A stretch of DNA of 64,000 nt from positions 24,832 to 88,831 of the forward strand of contig JACDEI010000016.1 in NCBI GenBank assembly GCA_013816485.1, given 5' to 3'. Of the stretch, positions 46,406 to 55,512 are shown piece by piece; the stretch's first letter is position 1, and each line of letters begins with the position of its first letter. Both the position numbers and the translations under genes were made by a program. This stretch comes from Planctomycetota bacterium (GTDB taxonomy: Bacteria > Planctomycetota > UBA11346). The notes beneath the pieces are model-generated. The model did not search any database and was not told where the DNA came from. It was given only the letters and a program-made list of their open reading frames with translations.

Positions 46406-48949
46406 TCAGGGTCCGAGCCGCTTCTCCAACGCCTCCAGGCGCAGTTCCGTCGCCTTCTTGGCCTTCTCCAGGTCGTCGATGCGTTTGCCCAGTTCTGCTG
46501 TCGCGGTGATGACGGCGGCGGCCTTGCCGAGTTGTTCCAGCACGTCGCGGTAGACCCGCCGGACGTTGCCGAACGGTTCGCGGTCGAGGGCTTGGGTCAC
46601 CGCATTGCGTGCCTGGGCGTCGCCGAGCGTGCCGAGCGCACGCGCGGCAGATGAGCGCACCGCGAGCGAGGAATGTTCCAGGCGCCGTTCGATCGCGCGC
46701 CGCACGCGATCACGCCCAGGCAGGTTGCGCGCACCCAGCTGCGCCGCCGCCGCGGCAGCAGCGCCGAGCACCGCATCCACCTGGCTGTCATCCGCCAGCA
46801 CACCGAGCGCATCATCGATCGCCGGAGCTTCGCCACTGGCACCGAGACCACGGAGCACTGCCGCACGCAGACGTTGGTTCCAACTATCGCGTTTGAGCCA
46901 CGCACGCAGCACGGGCGTGGCGCCCGGACGTTCGATGGCACCGCGGGCGGCCAGGAACTCACCGGCCGTGAGCTGGCTGGAATCCGTGGTCGCCAAGGCC
47001 TCCAGACGTTCGGCCACCTGGGCATCATCACGGAACGACGCCAGCGCCTTGGCTACCGCACGACGTAAACGCGGCGCGGTGGTGCTGGTGGCGAGGGCGA
47101 GCAGCGCGGCACGGGCATCGGCACCACGCACTGATCCGAGCGCGGTGATGGCCTCGCTGCGCACCAGTTCCGCTTGACCGTCGGTGGCCGCCGTCGCCAA
47201 GCCGGCAACGAGCGCAGGAGTGGGATGGCGTTTGGCCAACACCACGGCGGCACGCGCGCGACCGTACGCACCAATGCGTGTATCGTTCAGGCGCGCCACC
47301 AATTCATCGATGCCACCTTCTTCCTGCCATTCCGTCGGCAGATCGCCCTGCGGATCCACCACCACCCACGTCGGCGCGGTGGCACACGCCAGCACGATGG
47401 ACTCCTTGGCACGATGCAGCTCGATGGTTTCGCGGCGGAGGTCGTCACCACTCAGGAAAGCGACTTCCGTACGCAGGTGGAAGACCTGTTCGGCATCGCT
47501 CGCAGCCTGGGTCTGTTCGATGTCGATGATGAGCTGACTACGTGCCGGATCATGTCGCCAGGCGACTTTGAGATTCGGATGGCCGGCGCGATGGACCCAC
47601 TGGGCGAAGAACCAGTCCATCGGCTCGCCGGTGACGTCCTCGATCGCCTGACGCCAATCGGCAGTCTCGACCAGATCATGCGCGTGGCGTGTGGTGTAGA
47701 GTTTCAGCGCGGCGCGGAAACGTTCTTCGCCGAGCAGCCGGCAGAGATGGTGCAAGACCAGGCTGCCTTTTTCATAGGCCACGCGGTCGAACAGTTCGTA
47801 GGCGTCGGCGTAGCGGTTGGTCACCAGTGGGCGACGGTAGCGACCGCTATCTTCTTCGAGGTAGGCCTGCTTGTTGTTCCACAGTTCGAGCGCAAGCACG
47901 TCGGCTTCCGTGCCATCACTGCGCGACGCACGCCACGCCGCGGTGCCACGCGCTTCCAGGTAAGTAGCGAAACTTTCGTTGAGCCAGATGTCGGACCACG
48001 CTTTCATGGTCAGCAAATCGCCGTACCACTGGTGCACGAGTTCGTGGACGACCAAGCTGTCGATGTCGACGTCCTCGCGTTCCTGGATGGTCGCATCCAT
48101 CAGGCCACGGTCGGTGATGGTGGTGAGCGTGGTGTTCTCCATCCCGCCCCACATGAAGCCGTGCACCACCACGTGGCCGTAGCGTGACCACACGTAGGGC
48201 ACGCCAATGAAGTCGCCGAGCCAACGGATGGCGAAAGCGGTGGAGCGGAACATCGCCAGTGCGCCGGCCTCGTGGCCGCGTGGGACGTAGTGCGTGATCG
48301 GCACCGGACCGCTGGCGTCGTCAACCGCTACGAAATCGCCAACCGCGACATTCACCAAGTAGAGCACATGCGCTTTGCGCTGCTGGAAGACCGTGGTCGC
48401 CCAGCCGTCGCCGAGTTCCATACGCGATTCGCGCTCACCGTTCGCCGCGGCGAGCAGATTCGCGCGGTGTTTGATGGCGATGCGGTAGGTGCTGAGATTA
48501 TTCGGGCTGTCGTAGCCTGGGAACCAATGCGAGTGGTCCTCCATCGCCCCCTGCGTCCACGCCATCGCCACCCGGCCGAGTGCCGCATCCGGCGCGATGA
48601 AGAACATGCCCTTCTGCGGACGCTCGGCGGCGAAGGTCACGCGCAGGACGAAGGTGCTGCCCGTGGTCGCCGGGACCGCGATGGCGACGCGGCCATCGCT
48701 GACGCTGAACTCCGCCGCTGTGCCACCGATGGCGACGGCGCTGATGGTCAGGTCGTGCTGATCCAGTTCGATGGTGCGCTTGGCCTCGCCATGCGGCAGC
48801 AGCTCGACGTGGTGCTCGATCACGCCCTCCACCCGCTGACGTTCGACATCGACCGTGACGGCGAGGTCGACGTGCGTGATGCGAAAGTGCCGCGGACGGA
48901 TCCACGTGGGTGGCGTATCAGGCGGACAGAACGGGCGGGCGTCGGACAT
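46406..48949 (-). CDS. M1-family aminopeptidase with C-terminal HEAT-like repeats
   Basis: 847 residues from MSDARPF; an in-frame GTG six codons upstream is less likely. M1 hallmarks: GGMENTTLTTITD (exopeptidase motif), HELVHQWYGDLL with zinc His302, catalytic Glu303, His306, and zinc Glu325 in IWLNESFATY, and a downstream Tyr region (FDRVAYEKGSLVLHHL). Residues from about 560 to 830 form HEAT-like helical repeats (ALGSVRGADARAALLALATS, RSSAARALGTLGDAQARNAV), then a short coiled coil. No signal peptide, so cytoplasmic. M1 enzymes trim N-terminal residues from peptides; the HEAT-like end is a family variant that may cap the cavity. Confidence 0.93.
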   Translation of the reverse strand: MSDARPFCPPDTPPTWIRPRHFRITHVDLAVTVDVERQRVEGVIEHHVELLPHGEAKRTIELDQHDLTISAVAIGGTAAEFSVSDGRVAIAVPATTGSTFVLRVTFAAERPQKGMFFIAPDAALGRVAMAWTQGAMEDHSHWFPGYDSPNNLSTYRIAIKHRANLLAAANGERESRMELGDGWATTVFQQRKAHVLYLVNVAVGDFVAVDDASGPVPITHYVPRGHEAGALAMFRSTAFAIRWLGDFIGVPYVWSRYGHVVVHGFMWGGMENTTLTTITDRGLMDATIQEREDVDIDSLVVHELVHQWYGDLLTMKAWSDIWLNESFATYLEARGTAAWRASRSDGTEADVLALELWNNKQAYLEEDSGRYRRPLVTNRYADAYELFDRVAYEKGSLVLHHLCRLLGEERFRAALKLYTTRHAHDLVETADWRQAIEDVTGEPMDWFFAQWVHRAGHPNLKVAWRHDPARSQLIIDIEQTQAASDAEQVFHLRTEVAFLSGDDLRRETIELHRAKESIVLACATAPTWVVVDPQGDLPTEWQEEGGIDELVARLNDTRIGAYGRARAAVVLAKRHPTPALVAGLATAATDGQAELVRSEAITALGSVRGADARAALLALATSTTAPRLRRAVAKALASFRDDAQVAERLEALATTDSSQLTAGEFLAARGAIERPGATPVLRAWLKRDSWNQRLRAAVLRGLGASGEAPAIDDALGVLADDSQVDAVLGAAAAAAAQLGARNLPGRDRVRRAIERRLEHSSLAVRSSAARALGTLGDAQARNAVTQALDREPFGNVRRVYRDVLEQLGKAAAVITATAELGKRIDDLEKAKKATELRLEALEKRLGP

Positions 48950-49001
48950 GGGTGGAAGTGTGGCCACTCACACCATGCGCATCAACCAGGGGATGCCTTC
49001 C

Positions 49002-49124
49002 CCTGGGAGCGCCGGCTGCCAGCCGGCCAGGGGCAATTAGTTGTCCGTTCGTCGATGTGTTCCGAACTCCCACGGGGAGGACAATCCGGATTGCCCCGGC
49101 CGGCTGGCAGCCGGCGCTCCCAGG
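49002..49124. repeat. paired palindromic element (CCTGGGAGCG type), second copy
   Basis: Inverted arms 49002-49037 and 49090-49124 (one base indel) around a 52-base spacer. The wording is the same as at 24261-24370: CCTGGGAGCG, GCCGGCTGCCAGCCGGC, CAGGGGCAAT. It fills the gap between the start of the M1 peptidase and the stop of rsmG. The spacer sequence is unrelated to that of the other copy, so the arms, not the spacer, are the conserved unit. Confidence 0.95.
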
Positions 49125-49139
49125 CGACTTCAGGCGACT

Positions 49140-49901
49140 TCAGACGATGCGTTGGAAGATTACCATGACGCGTTCGGGGTCGCCCTCTTCGAGCACCACG
49201 CGGCGTTCACCGATGAAATTGAAACCAAGTTGATTGCACACCGACAGCGCTGCGGTTTTTTCGTCGCCGGCAAAGGCGGGACCCTTCCAGATCACCAGGA
49301 AGCCGCCCTTGTGCAGCAGGTGCACACTTTCATGCAGGACCTCGACCGCTTGGCCCATGGCGCGGCAAGTGACCAACTGGCAACCGCGACGCAGATCGGC
49401 GGAGCGGGCGATGACTTCATTGCCACGCAGGTGACGCGCGGTGGCCTGCGGATTGCCCGTCACCTTGCAGGCGGCGGAGAGGAACTCGACCTTCTTCTGC
49501 CGGGTGTCGATCATGATCCACGGGATTTTCGCATGCCAGATCGCCAGCGGCAGCCCAGGATAGCCGCCGCCGCTGCCCAGATCGACACAGGGAATGCCGT
49601 CCTTCAATTGTGCGACACTGGCATCGCCTTCGATGGTCAGGCTGTCGAGCACGTGCAGTTTCAGATAGTCGCGTGGGCTGGTCAGCTTGGTCAGGTTGAG
49701 CCAACGGTTCACGCCGACCAAGTGACCGTAGATCGCTTCCAACACCGTGCGACGTTCGTCGCCACCGGTGATGCCGAGCGCCGTGCAGCGAGCCGTGAAC
49801 CACTGCCAGTCCGCGTCGGGAAACGCAATCGGCGGATGCAGGGCGGGATCGACGCTGCCAAGGGACGGATCATCGGTCGGAGCATCAGCGCGTTTGGGCA
49901 T
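49140..49901 (-). CDS. rsmG: 16S rRNA m7G527 methyltransferase RsmG
   Basis: 253 residues from MPKRADAPTDD. RsmG features: NRWLNLTKLTSPRDYLKLHV and LDSLTIEG, SAM-binding CVDLGSGGGYPGLPLAIWHA, DTRQKKVEFLSAACK, VTCRAMGQAVEV. It methylates G527 of 16S rRNA at the decoding site; loss gives low-level streptomycin resistance in other bacteria. The N-terminal 40 residues are longer than usual and polar. It diverges from the ketopantoate-reductase-like gene. Confidence 0.93.
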   Translation of the reverse strand: MPKRADAPTDDPSLGSVDPALHPPIAFPDADWQWFTARCTALGITGGDERRTVLEAIYGHLVGVNRWLNLTKLTSPRDYLKLHVLDSLTIEGDASVAQLKDGIPCVDLGSGGGYPGLPLAIWHAKIPWIMIDTRQKKVEFLSAACKVTGNPQATARHLRGNEVIARSADLRRGCQLVTCRAMGQAVEVLHESVHLLHKGGFLVIWKGPAFAGDEKTAALSVCNQLGFNFIGERRVVLEEGDPERVMVIFQRIV

Positions 49902-50014
49902 GGGGCGGGGAGCATGGTGCAGCGCGGGGTATTGCCAGCGCCGCGCCGGTGCGCCCTCTAGCGCCCGCTGCGCCCTCTTGCGGTAAATGCCATGCGTTGG
50001 AGCCTGCGCAGCCC

Positions 50015-50812
50015 ATGACGTGCGGTGTTTTCGGTCCTGGCCTGGTCGGTTGTTTCCTCGGCGCTGCCGCGGGTGCGCCGTGGGTGGTTGCCGGATCGTC
50101 CGGCCGGCCGCGCGCGACGCGGGTGCGCCTGGGCCAACGTGTAATGACCTGGACACCACAGGTGATCCCGACACCACGCGCGGATCTACCGCTGTTGGTC
50201 ACCACTCGCGTTCATCGCACACCTTGGGAATCGTTGCCGACGGAGGTGCTCGCGGCGCAGAACGGCCTCGGCCAGCCGCGTCCGGTGGCGACCTGCATGT
50301 TCGCCGTTGACCTTGATGCCGATGGCGTGCTGCATGCCACCGGTCCACGTCCGCGCGTGGTTGTCGGACCGCTCTCCGCGGTGTGGTCGCCGGTGCTGCG
50401 TGCCTGGGAAGCTGCCGGCATCCAGGTCGATCAGGTCGCTGATCCGCGTGGCGCGCAGTGGGAAAAAGCCGTGCTCAACGCCACTGTTGGTCCGCTGTGC
50501 CTCGCCACCGGCCGCACCATGGCCGCGGTGTGGGACGATCCGGTGCTGCGGCAGTTGGTGCTTGAAGCCACTGCCGAAGGCGAGGCGTTGGGACGTGCTG
50601 CAGGCTTGCCGCTCGCACCGGGCATGGTCGAACGCGCGACGGCGTTCTTCGCCGTGGTCGGTGATCACCATCCCTCCGTCATGCGCGATGCCGGCGAATT
50701 GCCGTGGGTGCTCGGGGCGTTGCTCGATGCCGCGGATCGTCAACGGGCCACGACTCCTGCCTTGCGACACATCGCGGTACTGGTCGCCAAGCGCTTGGCC
50801 GCGAGCGGTTGA
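50015..50812 (+). CDS. ketopantoate-reductase-like (ApbA/PanE) protein
   Basis: 265 residues. N-terminal nucleotide-binding signature GVFGPGLVGCFLGAA (GxGxxG with Pro), the block PTEVLAAQNGLGQPRPVATC (cofactor/substrate cleft), and C-terminal domain beginning WEKAVLNATVGPLCLATGRT, where the Lys corresponds to the catalytic Lys of the family. It is a little shorter than typical PanE (about 300 residues) and the N-terminal half is compressed, so the substrate may differ from ketopantoate. It is followed about 95 bases later by the ketosynthase genes. Confidence 0.75.
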   Translation: MTCGVFGPGLVGCFLGAAAGAPWVVAGSSGRPRATRVRLGQRVMTWTPQVIPTPRADLPLLVTTRVHRTPWESLPTEVLAAQNGLGQPRPVATCMFAVDLDADGVLHATGPRPRVVVGPLSAVWSPVLRAWEAAGIQVDQVADPRGAQWEKAVLNATVGPLCLATGRTMAAVWDDPVLRQLVLEATAEGEALGRAAGLPLAPGMVERATAFFAVVGDHHPSVMRDAGELPWVLGALLDAADRQRATTPALRHIAVLVAKRLAASG

Positions 50813-50907
50813 TCAAGGCCACATCCCGGGAGCGCCGAGCCAATGGCGCGGCAAGACCCCGCATCTGCTCTTGAGCCATCGACTCATGCCGCAGAATCCC
50901 CGCCCCC

Positions 50908-52101
50908 ATGTCCGTCCCCCCTCTCATTCGTGAGCCCGGTCTTGCCCTGGCGATCACCGGCATCGGCTGCATCGGAGCACCTGGTCGCGGTGTGGATGCG
51001 CAACGTGCGGCACTGTCCGCCGGAACCTGTGGCCTGCGGGTGGTAGCTGACGCGCGGCTGCCGTTGACCCGGCAGGTGCCCACCGGCGTGGTCGATCTCC
51101 GCCTGCCGCCGTTGCCGAGCCGCACCTCCGCACTGGCGTACGCCGCAGCGCAGGACGCTCTGCGTTCGGCCAACCTCGCGCCGGACAAACGCGGCGAGGT
51201 CGCGGTGGTGGTCGGCACCTGCACCGGCGGCATGCCGGAAAGCGAGGCGGTGTTCCTGCGTGACGGCGATCAGGTGGTCTCGGAGATCTACCGCCGTCAG
51301 CATCCGCACCGCACGACTCAGGCCCTGGCACGGCTGCTCGGTTGTCATGGCCCACAGGGCACGCATGCGCTCGCCTGCGCCAGCGCCGCGGCGGCGATCA
51401 TCGAAGCGATGGAACTGGTGCGCAGCGGAGCCTGCCCCGCCGCACTCGCGGTTGGTGCTGATGCGCTGACGCGCGTGACCATGGCGGGGTTCACCAGCCT
51501 GATGTTGGTCGATCCGCAGGGCTGCCGACCGCTGACCGCCGAACGCGGCGGCATGAGCCTGGGCGAAGGAGCCGGCGCGCTGCTGATCGAACATCCGGAG
51601 CATGCGCGCAGACGCGGTGCGCGGGTCCTCGCCAGCCTGCTTGGCTGGGGCGAACATCCGGACGCGCATCACCTCACCGCACCGGAACCCGGTGGCGTGC
51701 AACTCGAACGTGCAATCAACGACGCACTCGCGGATGCCGGCGTGGCACGCGCTGCGGTCGGTTACGTCAACGCCCACGGCACCGGCACGCGCGACAACGA
51801 TCAGGTGGAAACCACCACGCTGGCGCGGCTGTTCGGTGCAGTCCCGACCGCGTCGGCGAAACGCACCTACGGCCACACCATGGGCGCAGCGGCGGCGGTG
51901 GAGGCGGTGGCGTGCTGCCTCGCCATTGGCGAGCAACAGCTCTGGGCCAGCGCCGGGGCCGCGGACGGCACGCCGCTGCCGGGCGTCGAAGTCCTGCGTC
52001 AGACCCGCGCAGGTGCGCTCAACGTGGTGCTGTCGACCACGCTCGCCTTCGGCGGCGTGAACGCGTGCCTGGCGTTCGGAAAGGGCGAACGATGCGCCTG
52101 A
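50908..52101 (+). CDS. beta-ketoacyl-ACP synthase (FabF-like)
   Basis: 397 residues. Complete Cys-His-His triad: Cys157 in THALACASAAAA, His290 in NAHGTGT, His323 in TYGHTMGAAAAV with Lys318 just before. The closing TLAFGGVNACLAFG motif is also family-typical. It extends acyl-ACP chains by decarboxylative Claisen condensation. Sequence around the active Cys (ACASA) is divergent from housekeeping FabF (ACSSA), pointing to secondary metabolism. It overlaps the next ketosynthase-like gene by ten bases, suggesting a heterodimer. Confidence 0.92.
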   Translation: MSVPPLIREPGLALAITGIGCIGAPGRGVDAQRAALSAGTCGLRVVADARLPLTRQVPTGVVDLRLPPLPSRTSALAYAAAQDALRSANLAPDKRGEVAVVVGTCTGGMPESEAVFLRDGDQVVSEIYRRQHPHRTTQALARLLGCHGPQGTHALACASAAAAIIEAMELVRSGACPAALAVGADALTRVTMAGFTSLMLVDPQGCRPLTAERGGMSLGEGAGALLIEHPEHARRRGARVLASLLGWGEHPDAHHLTAPEPGGVQLERAINDALADAGVARAAVGYVNAHGTGTRDNDQVETTTLARLFGAVPTASAKRTYGHTMGAAAAVEAVACCLAIGEQQLWASAGAADGTPLPGVEVLRQTRAGALNVVLSTTLAFGGVNACLAFGKGERCA

Positions 52102-52892
52102 GCCGTTACGCCCGCGCGATTCCGGGACATGCGAGCGAAGGCGACGCGTGGCCGACCTGGGTACCCGCCGGCGCACGTCGGCGATTTGATCCGCTCACGC
52201 GTCTCGCCTGTGCCGCGGTTGATCGTCTGCTCCAACAAGGCGGCGAGCTGCCCCCAGATACCGCGGTGCTGGTGGCCACCAGTTACGGCGCGGTCGAATC
52301 GACCTTCCGCTTCGCCCAGAGCATCGCGCAGTTCGGCGACGCCGGTGGCAGCCCGACGCCGTTCACCACCTCGGTGCACAATTCCTGCGCTGCGGCGATC
52401 GGTGAACTGCTGCGCCTGCGTGGGCCGACGACGACGATCTCCCAAGGTGCCACCGGCCCGATCGCCGCGCTGCGTTTCGCTAGCCGACTGGTGGAAACTG
52501 GTCGCGCGCCAGCGGCGTTAGTGCTCGCCGGTGAACGCCATAACGAGTGGAGTCGGCGCGTGGTGGCAGAGCTCAGCGGCGCAGCCTGGCCGATCGGCGA
52601 TGGCATGGTTGGGTGCTTGGTGGAGGCAGGTCAGGGACCGGGACGCGCATTGTCCTTCCGCCCTGCCGATGCCACTAACACCAGCGTGCTGACCGGCGGA
52701 CATCTCAGCGAGAGCGAGCAGGCGTTGGTTGGTGGCACCCCCGCGATCATCGCCGCCCACCGCCTTGGCTGTTGGTGGCCGGGGTGCGGTCTCGCAGGCC
52801 TGGATTGGTGTGGCGATGGTCCATTGCGGCTTGCTGAAGCAGAAGGTGATCGGCAGGAAACCCTCTGGCTGGGTGAATTCCATCGGTCTTAA
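52092..52892 (+). CDS. ketosynthase-like protein, chain-length-factor type
   Basis: 266 residues matching the ketosynthase N-terminal-only family (PF13723): FDPLTRLACAAVDRLL, AVLVATSYGAVESTFRFAQS, TTSVHNSCAAAIGELLRLRG, PTTTISQG. It lacks the two catalytic His of a full ketosynthase. In aryl polyene and flexirubin gene clusters such a protein pairs with an active ketosynthase. Here it overlaps the active ketosynthase by ten bases. The role as chain-length or docking subunit is inferred from that pairing. Confidence 0.8.
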   Translation: MRLSRYARAIPGHASEGDAWPTWVPAGARRRFDPLTRLACAAVDRLLQQGGELPPDTAVLVATSYGAVESTFRFAQSIAQFGDAGGSPTPFTTSVHNSCAAAIGELLRLRGPTTTISQGATGPIAALRFASRLVETGRAPAALVLAGERHNEWSRRVVAELSGAAWPIGDGMVGCLVEAGQGPGRALSFRPADATNTSVLTGGHLSESEQALVGGTPAIIAAHRLGCWWPGCGLAGLDWCGDGPLRLAEAEGDRQETLWLGEFHRS

Positions 52893-52986
52893 GCTGCTGA
52901 TCTCCCAGTAAGCCGACGAACACCGCGCGAAGCTGCCCCTTTACGGCTGACACGATCCCAGGATCGTCGCTCACGGAGCCCCACCC

Positions 52987-53493
52987 GTGACCGCCAAAGA
53001 TCCCTACGCCGCACCAGAAACTTCTGTCGATCAGGGCGACGCCGCCAATCCTTATGCCGCACCGGAAGTCGCTGCGACGGTCGAGCGCAAAGCTTATTCG
53101 CTGGGCCAAGTGGTGTGCGGGACGTTTTTCGGCTCGCTGTTCTGCACCGCCTTCATGGTGCGGAACAACTACAAGGCCTTCGGTAAGAACGCTGCCGCCA
53201 CCAAAGGTTTCTGGCTCCTGTTCGTGTGCGGCATCGTGGTCACCGTGGGGTCGATGTTCATTCCAGGAAACTTCGGCGGGACCATTGTGGCCCTGGTGTC
53301 ACTGTTCGTCATGAGCAACTGGTACACCAGTCACATGCAGCGTGACTTCAAAGTCTATACCCGCACCAAGGGCCGACGTGTTTCCAATTGGTGGGTGTTC
53401 GGTCTGATCCTGCTGTGCCTAGTTTGTCTGATGGGAGCGGCGATGGCCATCGCGATCGTCTTCCACATGGCGGGTGTCAACTTGGCTGACTGA
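52987..53493 (+). CDS. small membrane protein with N-terminal NPYAAPE tags
   Basis: 168 residues, GTG start. The N-terminus carries two copies of a PYAAPE motif (DPYAAPETS and NPYAAPEVA), followed by four membrane helices (about 45-65, 75-95, 98-112, 138-160). Similar NPYxxP heads occur on many unrelated bacterial membrane proteins; another is at 61622. The function of the tag is unknown. It lies 95 bases after the ketosynthase pair on the same strand and may or may not belong to that operon. Confidence 0.75.
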   Translation: MTAKDPYAAPETSVDQGDAANPYAAPEVAATVERKAYSLGQVVCGTFFGSLFCTAFMVRNNYKAFGKNAAATKGFWLLFVCGIVVTVGSMFIPGNFGGTIVALVSLFVMSNWYTSHMQRDFKVYTRTKGRRVSNWWVFGLILLCLVCLMGAAMAIAIVFHMAGVNLAD

Positions 53494-53497
53494 ACCC

Positions 53498-54490
53498 TCA
53501 CCGGTGCATGCGTCGCCAGATGGTGTCGAGCACCCGCGCCGTGCCGATCGAATTCGCTGCCGGGATGAGCGGCTTGGTGCGACCAGCTATGACATCCGCC
53601 ATGTGATCGGCCTCGATGGTAAAGATCCAGCCGCCGTTGCGGACCACGACTTCCTTCGACTTCTTCCCGGTCATCTGCACGGTGATCACCGCGCGTTTCT
53701 GCTCGGGCCACCACGGGCTGGCGACGTGGATGCGGCCTTTGGCGCCGATGACCTCGATGAAGTTGGTCGGGATGCTGTGGAAGCCGACGTCGAAGTGGGC
53801 GAGCACGCCCGAGGGGAACTTCAGCACGCCGGCACAGGCGCGGTCGACGCCAGTGGCCGGATCGATGCTCCACGCGGCGTCGATAGTCGCAGGTTCCTCG
53901 CCGGCGATCATGCGGCTAGCGTTGATGCAGTAGCCGCCGACATCGTAGAGCGAACCTCCACGCAGCGCGGGATCGATGCGCACGTTGGCGCCGGTGATCG
54001 GCAACACGCTGAGGTCGAAGGTGAACGCGGTGCGGATGCAGCGCAGGTCGCCGATGATGCCCTTGGCCAGTAGCTCCTGGAGCTTCTGCGTCTGAGGATG
54101 GACGCGGTACATGAAGGCTTCGAGTAAGACGACACCTTTGCGCTCGGCTGCGGTGACCATGCGCTCGCATTCGGCGGCAGTGATACCCATTGGTTTTTCG
54201 CACAGCACGTGTTTGCCGGCCTTGATCGCACTGAGCGTGTCGGCGCAGTGGCTCGGATGCGGCGTGGAGATGTAGACCACGTCGATAGCGGGATCGGCCA
54301 GCAGGTCGGCATAGGTGCCATAGGCCTTGGCGATGCGGTGTTTCTTGGCGAACGTCCTGGCGCGTTCACTGGTGCGACTGGCGACCGCCTGCAATCGACC
54401 GTGGCGGGACTTGGCGAGGGCTTCGGCGAAAACCCCGGCGATCCAGCCGGTACCGATGATGCCCCAACTCAGCTGCGGTTTGGTGGTCAT
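53498..54490 (-). CDS. Gfo/Idh/MocA-family NAD(P)-dependent dehydrogenase
   Basis: 330 residues from MTTKPQLSWGIIGTGWIAGV, the Rossmann nucleotide-binding start; an ATG 18 codons earlier is possible. EKPMGITAAECERMV carries the conserved EKP Lys, and GGSLYDVGGYCINASRMIAG the catalytic Asp/His-region of the C-terminal fold. These enzymes oxidise sugars, inositols or dihydrodiols; the pattern MYRVHPQTQKLQEL is common to trans-dihydrodiol and glucose-fructose oxidoreductase-like members. It sits on the opposite strand inside the lipid cluster and may be an unrelated insertion. Confidence 0.9.
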   Translation of the reverse strand: MTTKPQLSWGIIGTGWIAGVFAEALAKSRHGRLQAVASRTSERARTFAKKHRIAKAYGTYADLLADPAIDVVYISTPHPSHCADTLSAIKAGKHVLCEKPMGITAAECERMVTAAERKGVVLLEAFMYRVHPQTQKLQELLAKGIIGDLRCIRTAFTFDLSVLPITGANVRIDPALRGGSLYDVGGYCINASRMIAGEEPATIDAAWSIDPATGVDRACAGVLKFPSGVLAHFDVGFHSIPTNFIEVIGAKGRIHVASPWWPEQKRAVITVQMTGKKSKEVVVRNGGWIFTIEADHMADVIAGRTKPLIPAANSIGTARVLDTIWRRMHR

Positions 54491-54605
54491 GCCCGGACCG
54501 TAGGCGACACCCGGTGCGGCCACAACCAGCACTGCATTCCGCATGATGATGCTCCGGCTCCGAGGCATGGCACAACCGGACCTCACGCCTACCTTGTCGC
54601 CCACC

Positions 54606-55208
54606 ATGCGCCCTCTCCTGCTGTTGTTGTTCACCTTCGCCCTGACTGCAGCCAACGCAGCGGAGCCGTTCTCCCTCGCCAAACTGACTGCCGCGGCCAA
54701 GGACGTGCAGACGCTGCGCGTGACCTTCACCCAGGTGAAGCACCTGGCGATCCTCGACGAACCGGTGACCAGCCCAGGTGTGATTGAGATCAGCCGCCCA
54801 CTGCGCGCCGTGCGTTGGGAATACACCGGCAAGTCGATGCTGCTGTTCAAGAGTGGCCAACTGCGGCGCTTCGGCGCCGAGGGCAAGGAAGAGACCATCA
54901 CCGCCAAGGAACAGGGCGTGAGCTCGGTGATCAAACAGATGGAGGCCTTCATCGACGGGAACTGGTCGGGCATGGAGGAGCTGTTCACCATCACGCCGGC
55001 CGCCGATGGCAGCCCGCGACTCGATTTCGCGCCGAAGACGCCGGATCTGGCGAAGTACATCACCAGCCTGCGCATTACCTGGCGCGCGGACCTCAGTGCG
55101 CCGGAACACATGGAACTGGTCGCCGCCGGTGACGATCGTACTGAGTTCCGCTTCGACGTGCCGCAGGTTGGGATCGAACTGCCAGCCGCGCGGTTCGAGA
55201 AACCGTGA
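54606..55208 (+). CDS. LolA-like outer-membrane lipoprotein carrier
   Basis: 200 residues, signal peptide MRPLLLLLFTFALTAANAAE. The mature part has the LolA-type beta pattern: TLRVTFTQVKHLAILDEPVT, SRPLRAVRWEYTGKSMLLFK, EGKEETITAKEQG. LolA carries lipids or lipoproteins across the periplasm. In aryl polyene clusters a dedicated LolA-like protein is encoded next to an MMPL exporter, as here (MMPL starts 305 bases on). That context favours lipid-pigment export over general lipoprotein sorting. Confidence 0.87.
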   Translation: MRPLLLLLFTFALTAANAAEPFSLAKLTAAAKDVQTLRVTFTQVKHLAILDEPVTSPGVIEISRPLRAVRWEYTGKSMLLFKSGQLRRFGAEGKEETITAKEQGVSSVIKQMEAFIDGNWSGMEELFTITPAADGSPRLDFAPKTPDLAKYITSLRITWRADLSAPEHMELVAAGDDRTEFRFDVPQVGIELPAARFEKP

Positions 55209-55218
55209 ACGACAACAA

Positions 55219-55493
55219 GGACCACAGGCCACAGGTCGTGACAAGAACATCGATGCTTCAAAGCTAATGAAACCAGAACGCAAAAAACCTAGCCACAGAG
55301 CCCACAGAGCCCACAGAGCCCACAGAGCCGACAGAGCTCAAACAAGCGAGTCTTCCTCTGTGCTCTCTGGGCTCTCTGGGCTCTCTGGGGGCTCTGGGGC
55401 TAGGTTCCTGTCTTTGCCGTTCAGTCATCGCCTCAGCGTTCCCGCAATCCCCTGGTGTCTGCGCCACGACCCGTGGCCTGTAGCCTGTAGTCC
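55219..55493. repeat. paired inverted array, 7-base unit (CCACAGG), enclosing another array
   Basis: Left arm GGACCACAGGCCACAGG-TCGTG (55219-55240); right arm (55465-55493) is its reverse complement with one more CCTGTAG unit. Between them lies a complete 9-base-unit array (55281-55406). One element has therefore been inserted into, or built inside, another. The block fills the gap between the LolA-like gene and the MMPL gene. Confidence 0.88.
55281..55406. repeat. paired inverted array, 9-base unit (CCACAGAGC)
   Basis: Left arm: AACCTAG then five units of CCACAGAGC type (about 55292-55338). Right arm: four facing units GCTCTCTGG type ending CTAGGTT (55355-55406). The outer word CCTAG/CTAGG plus CCACAGAG is shared with the array at 6712-6882, so these two are members of one sequence subfamily. 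Confidence 0.95.
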
Positions 55494-55512
55494 GTAGCCG
55501 CTGAAAGCCTCA

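Noticed and set aside
50827..50855. Another CCTGGGAGCG-type palindromic element
   Set aside because: CCCGGGAGCGCCGAGCC resembles one arm, but the inner palindrome is poor and no facing copy exists.
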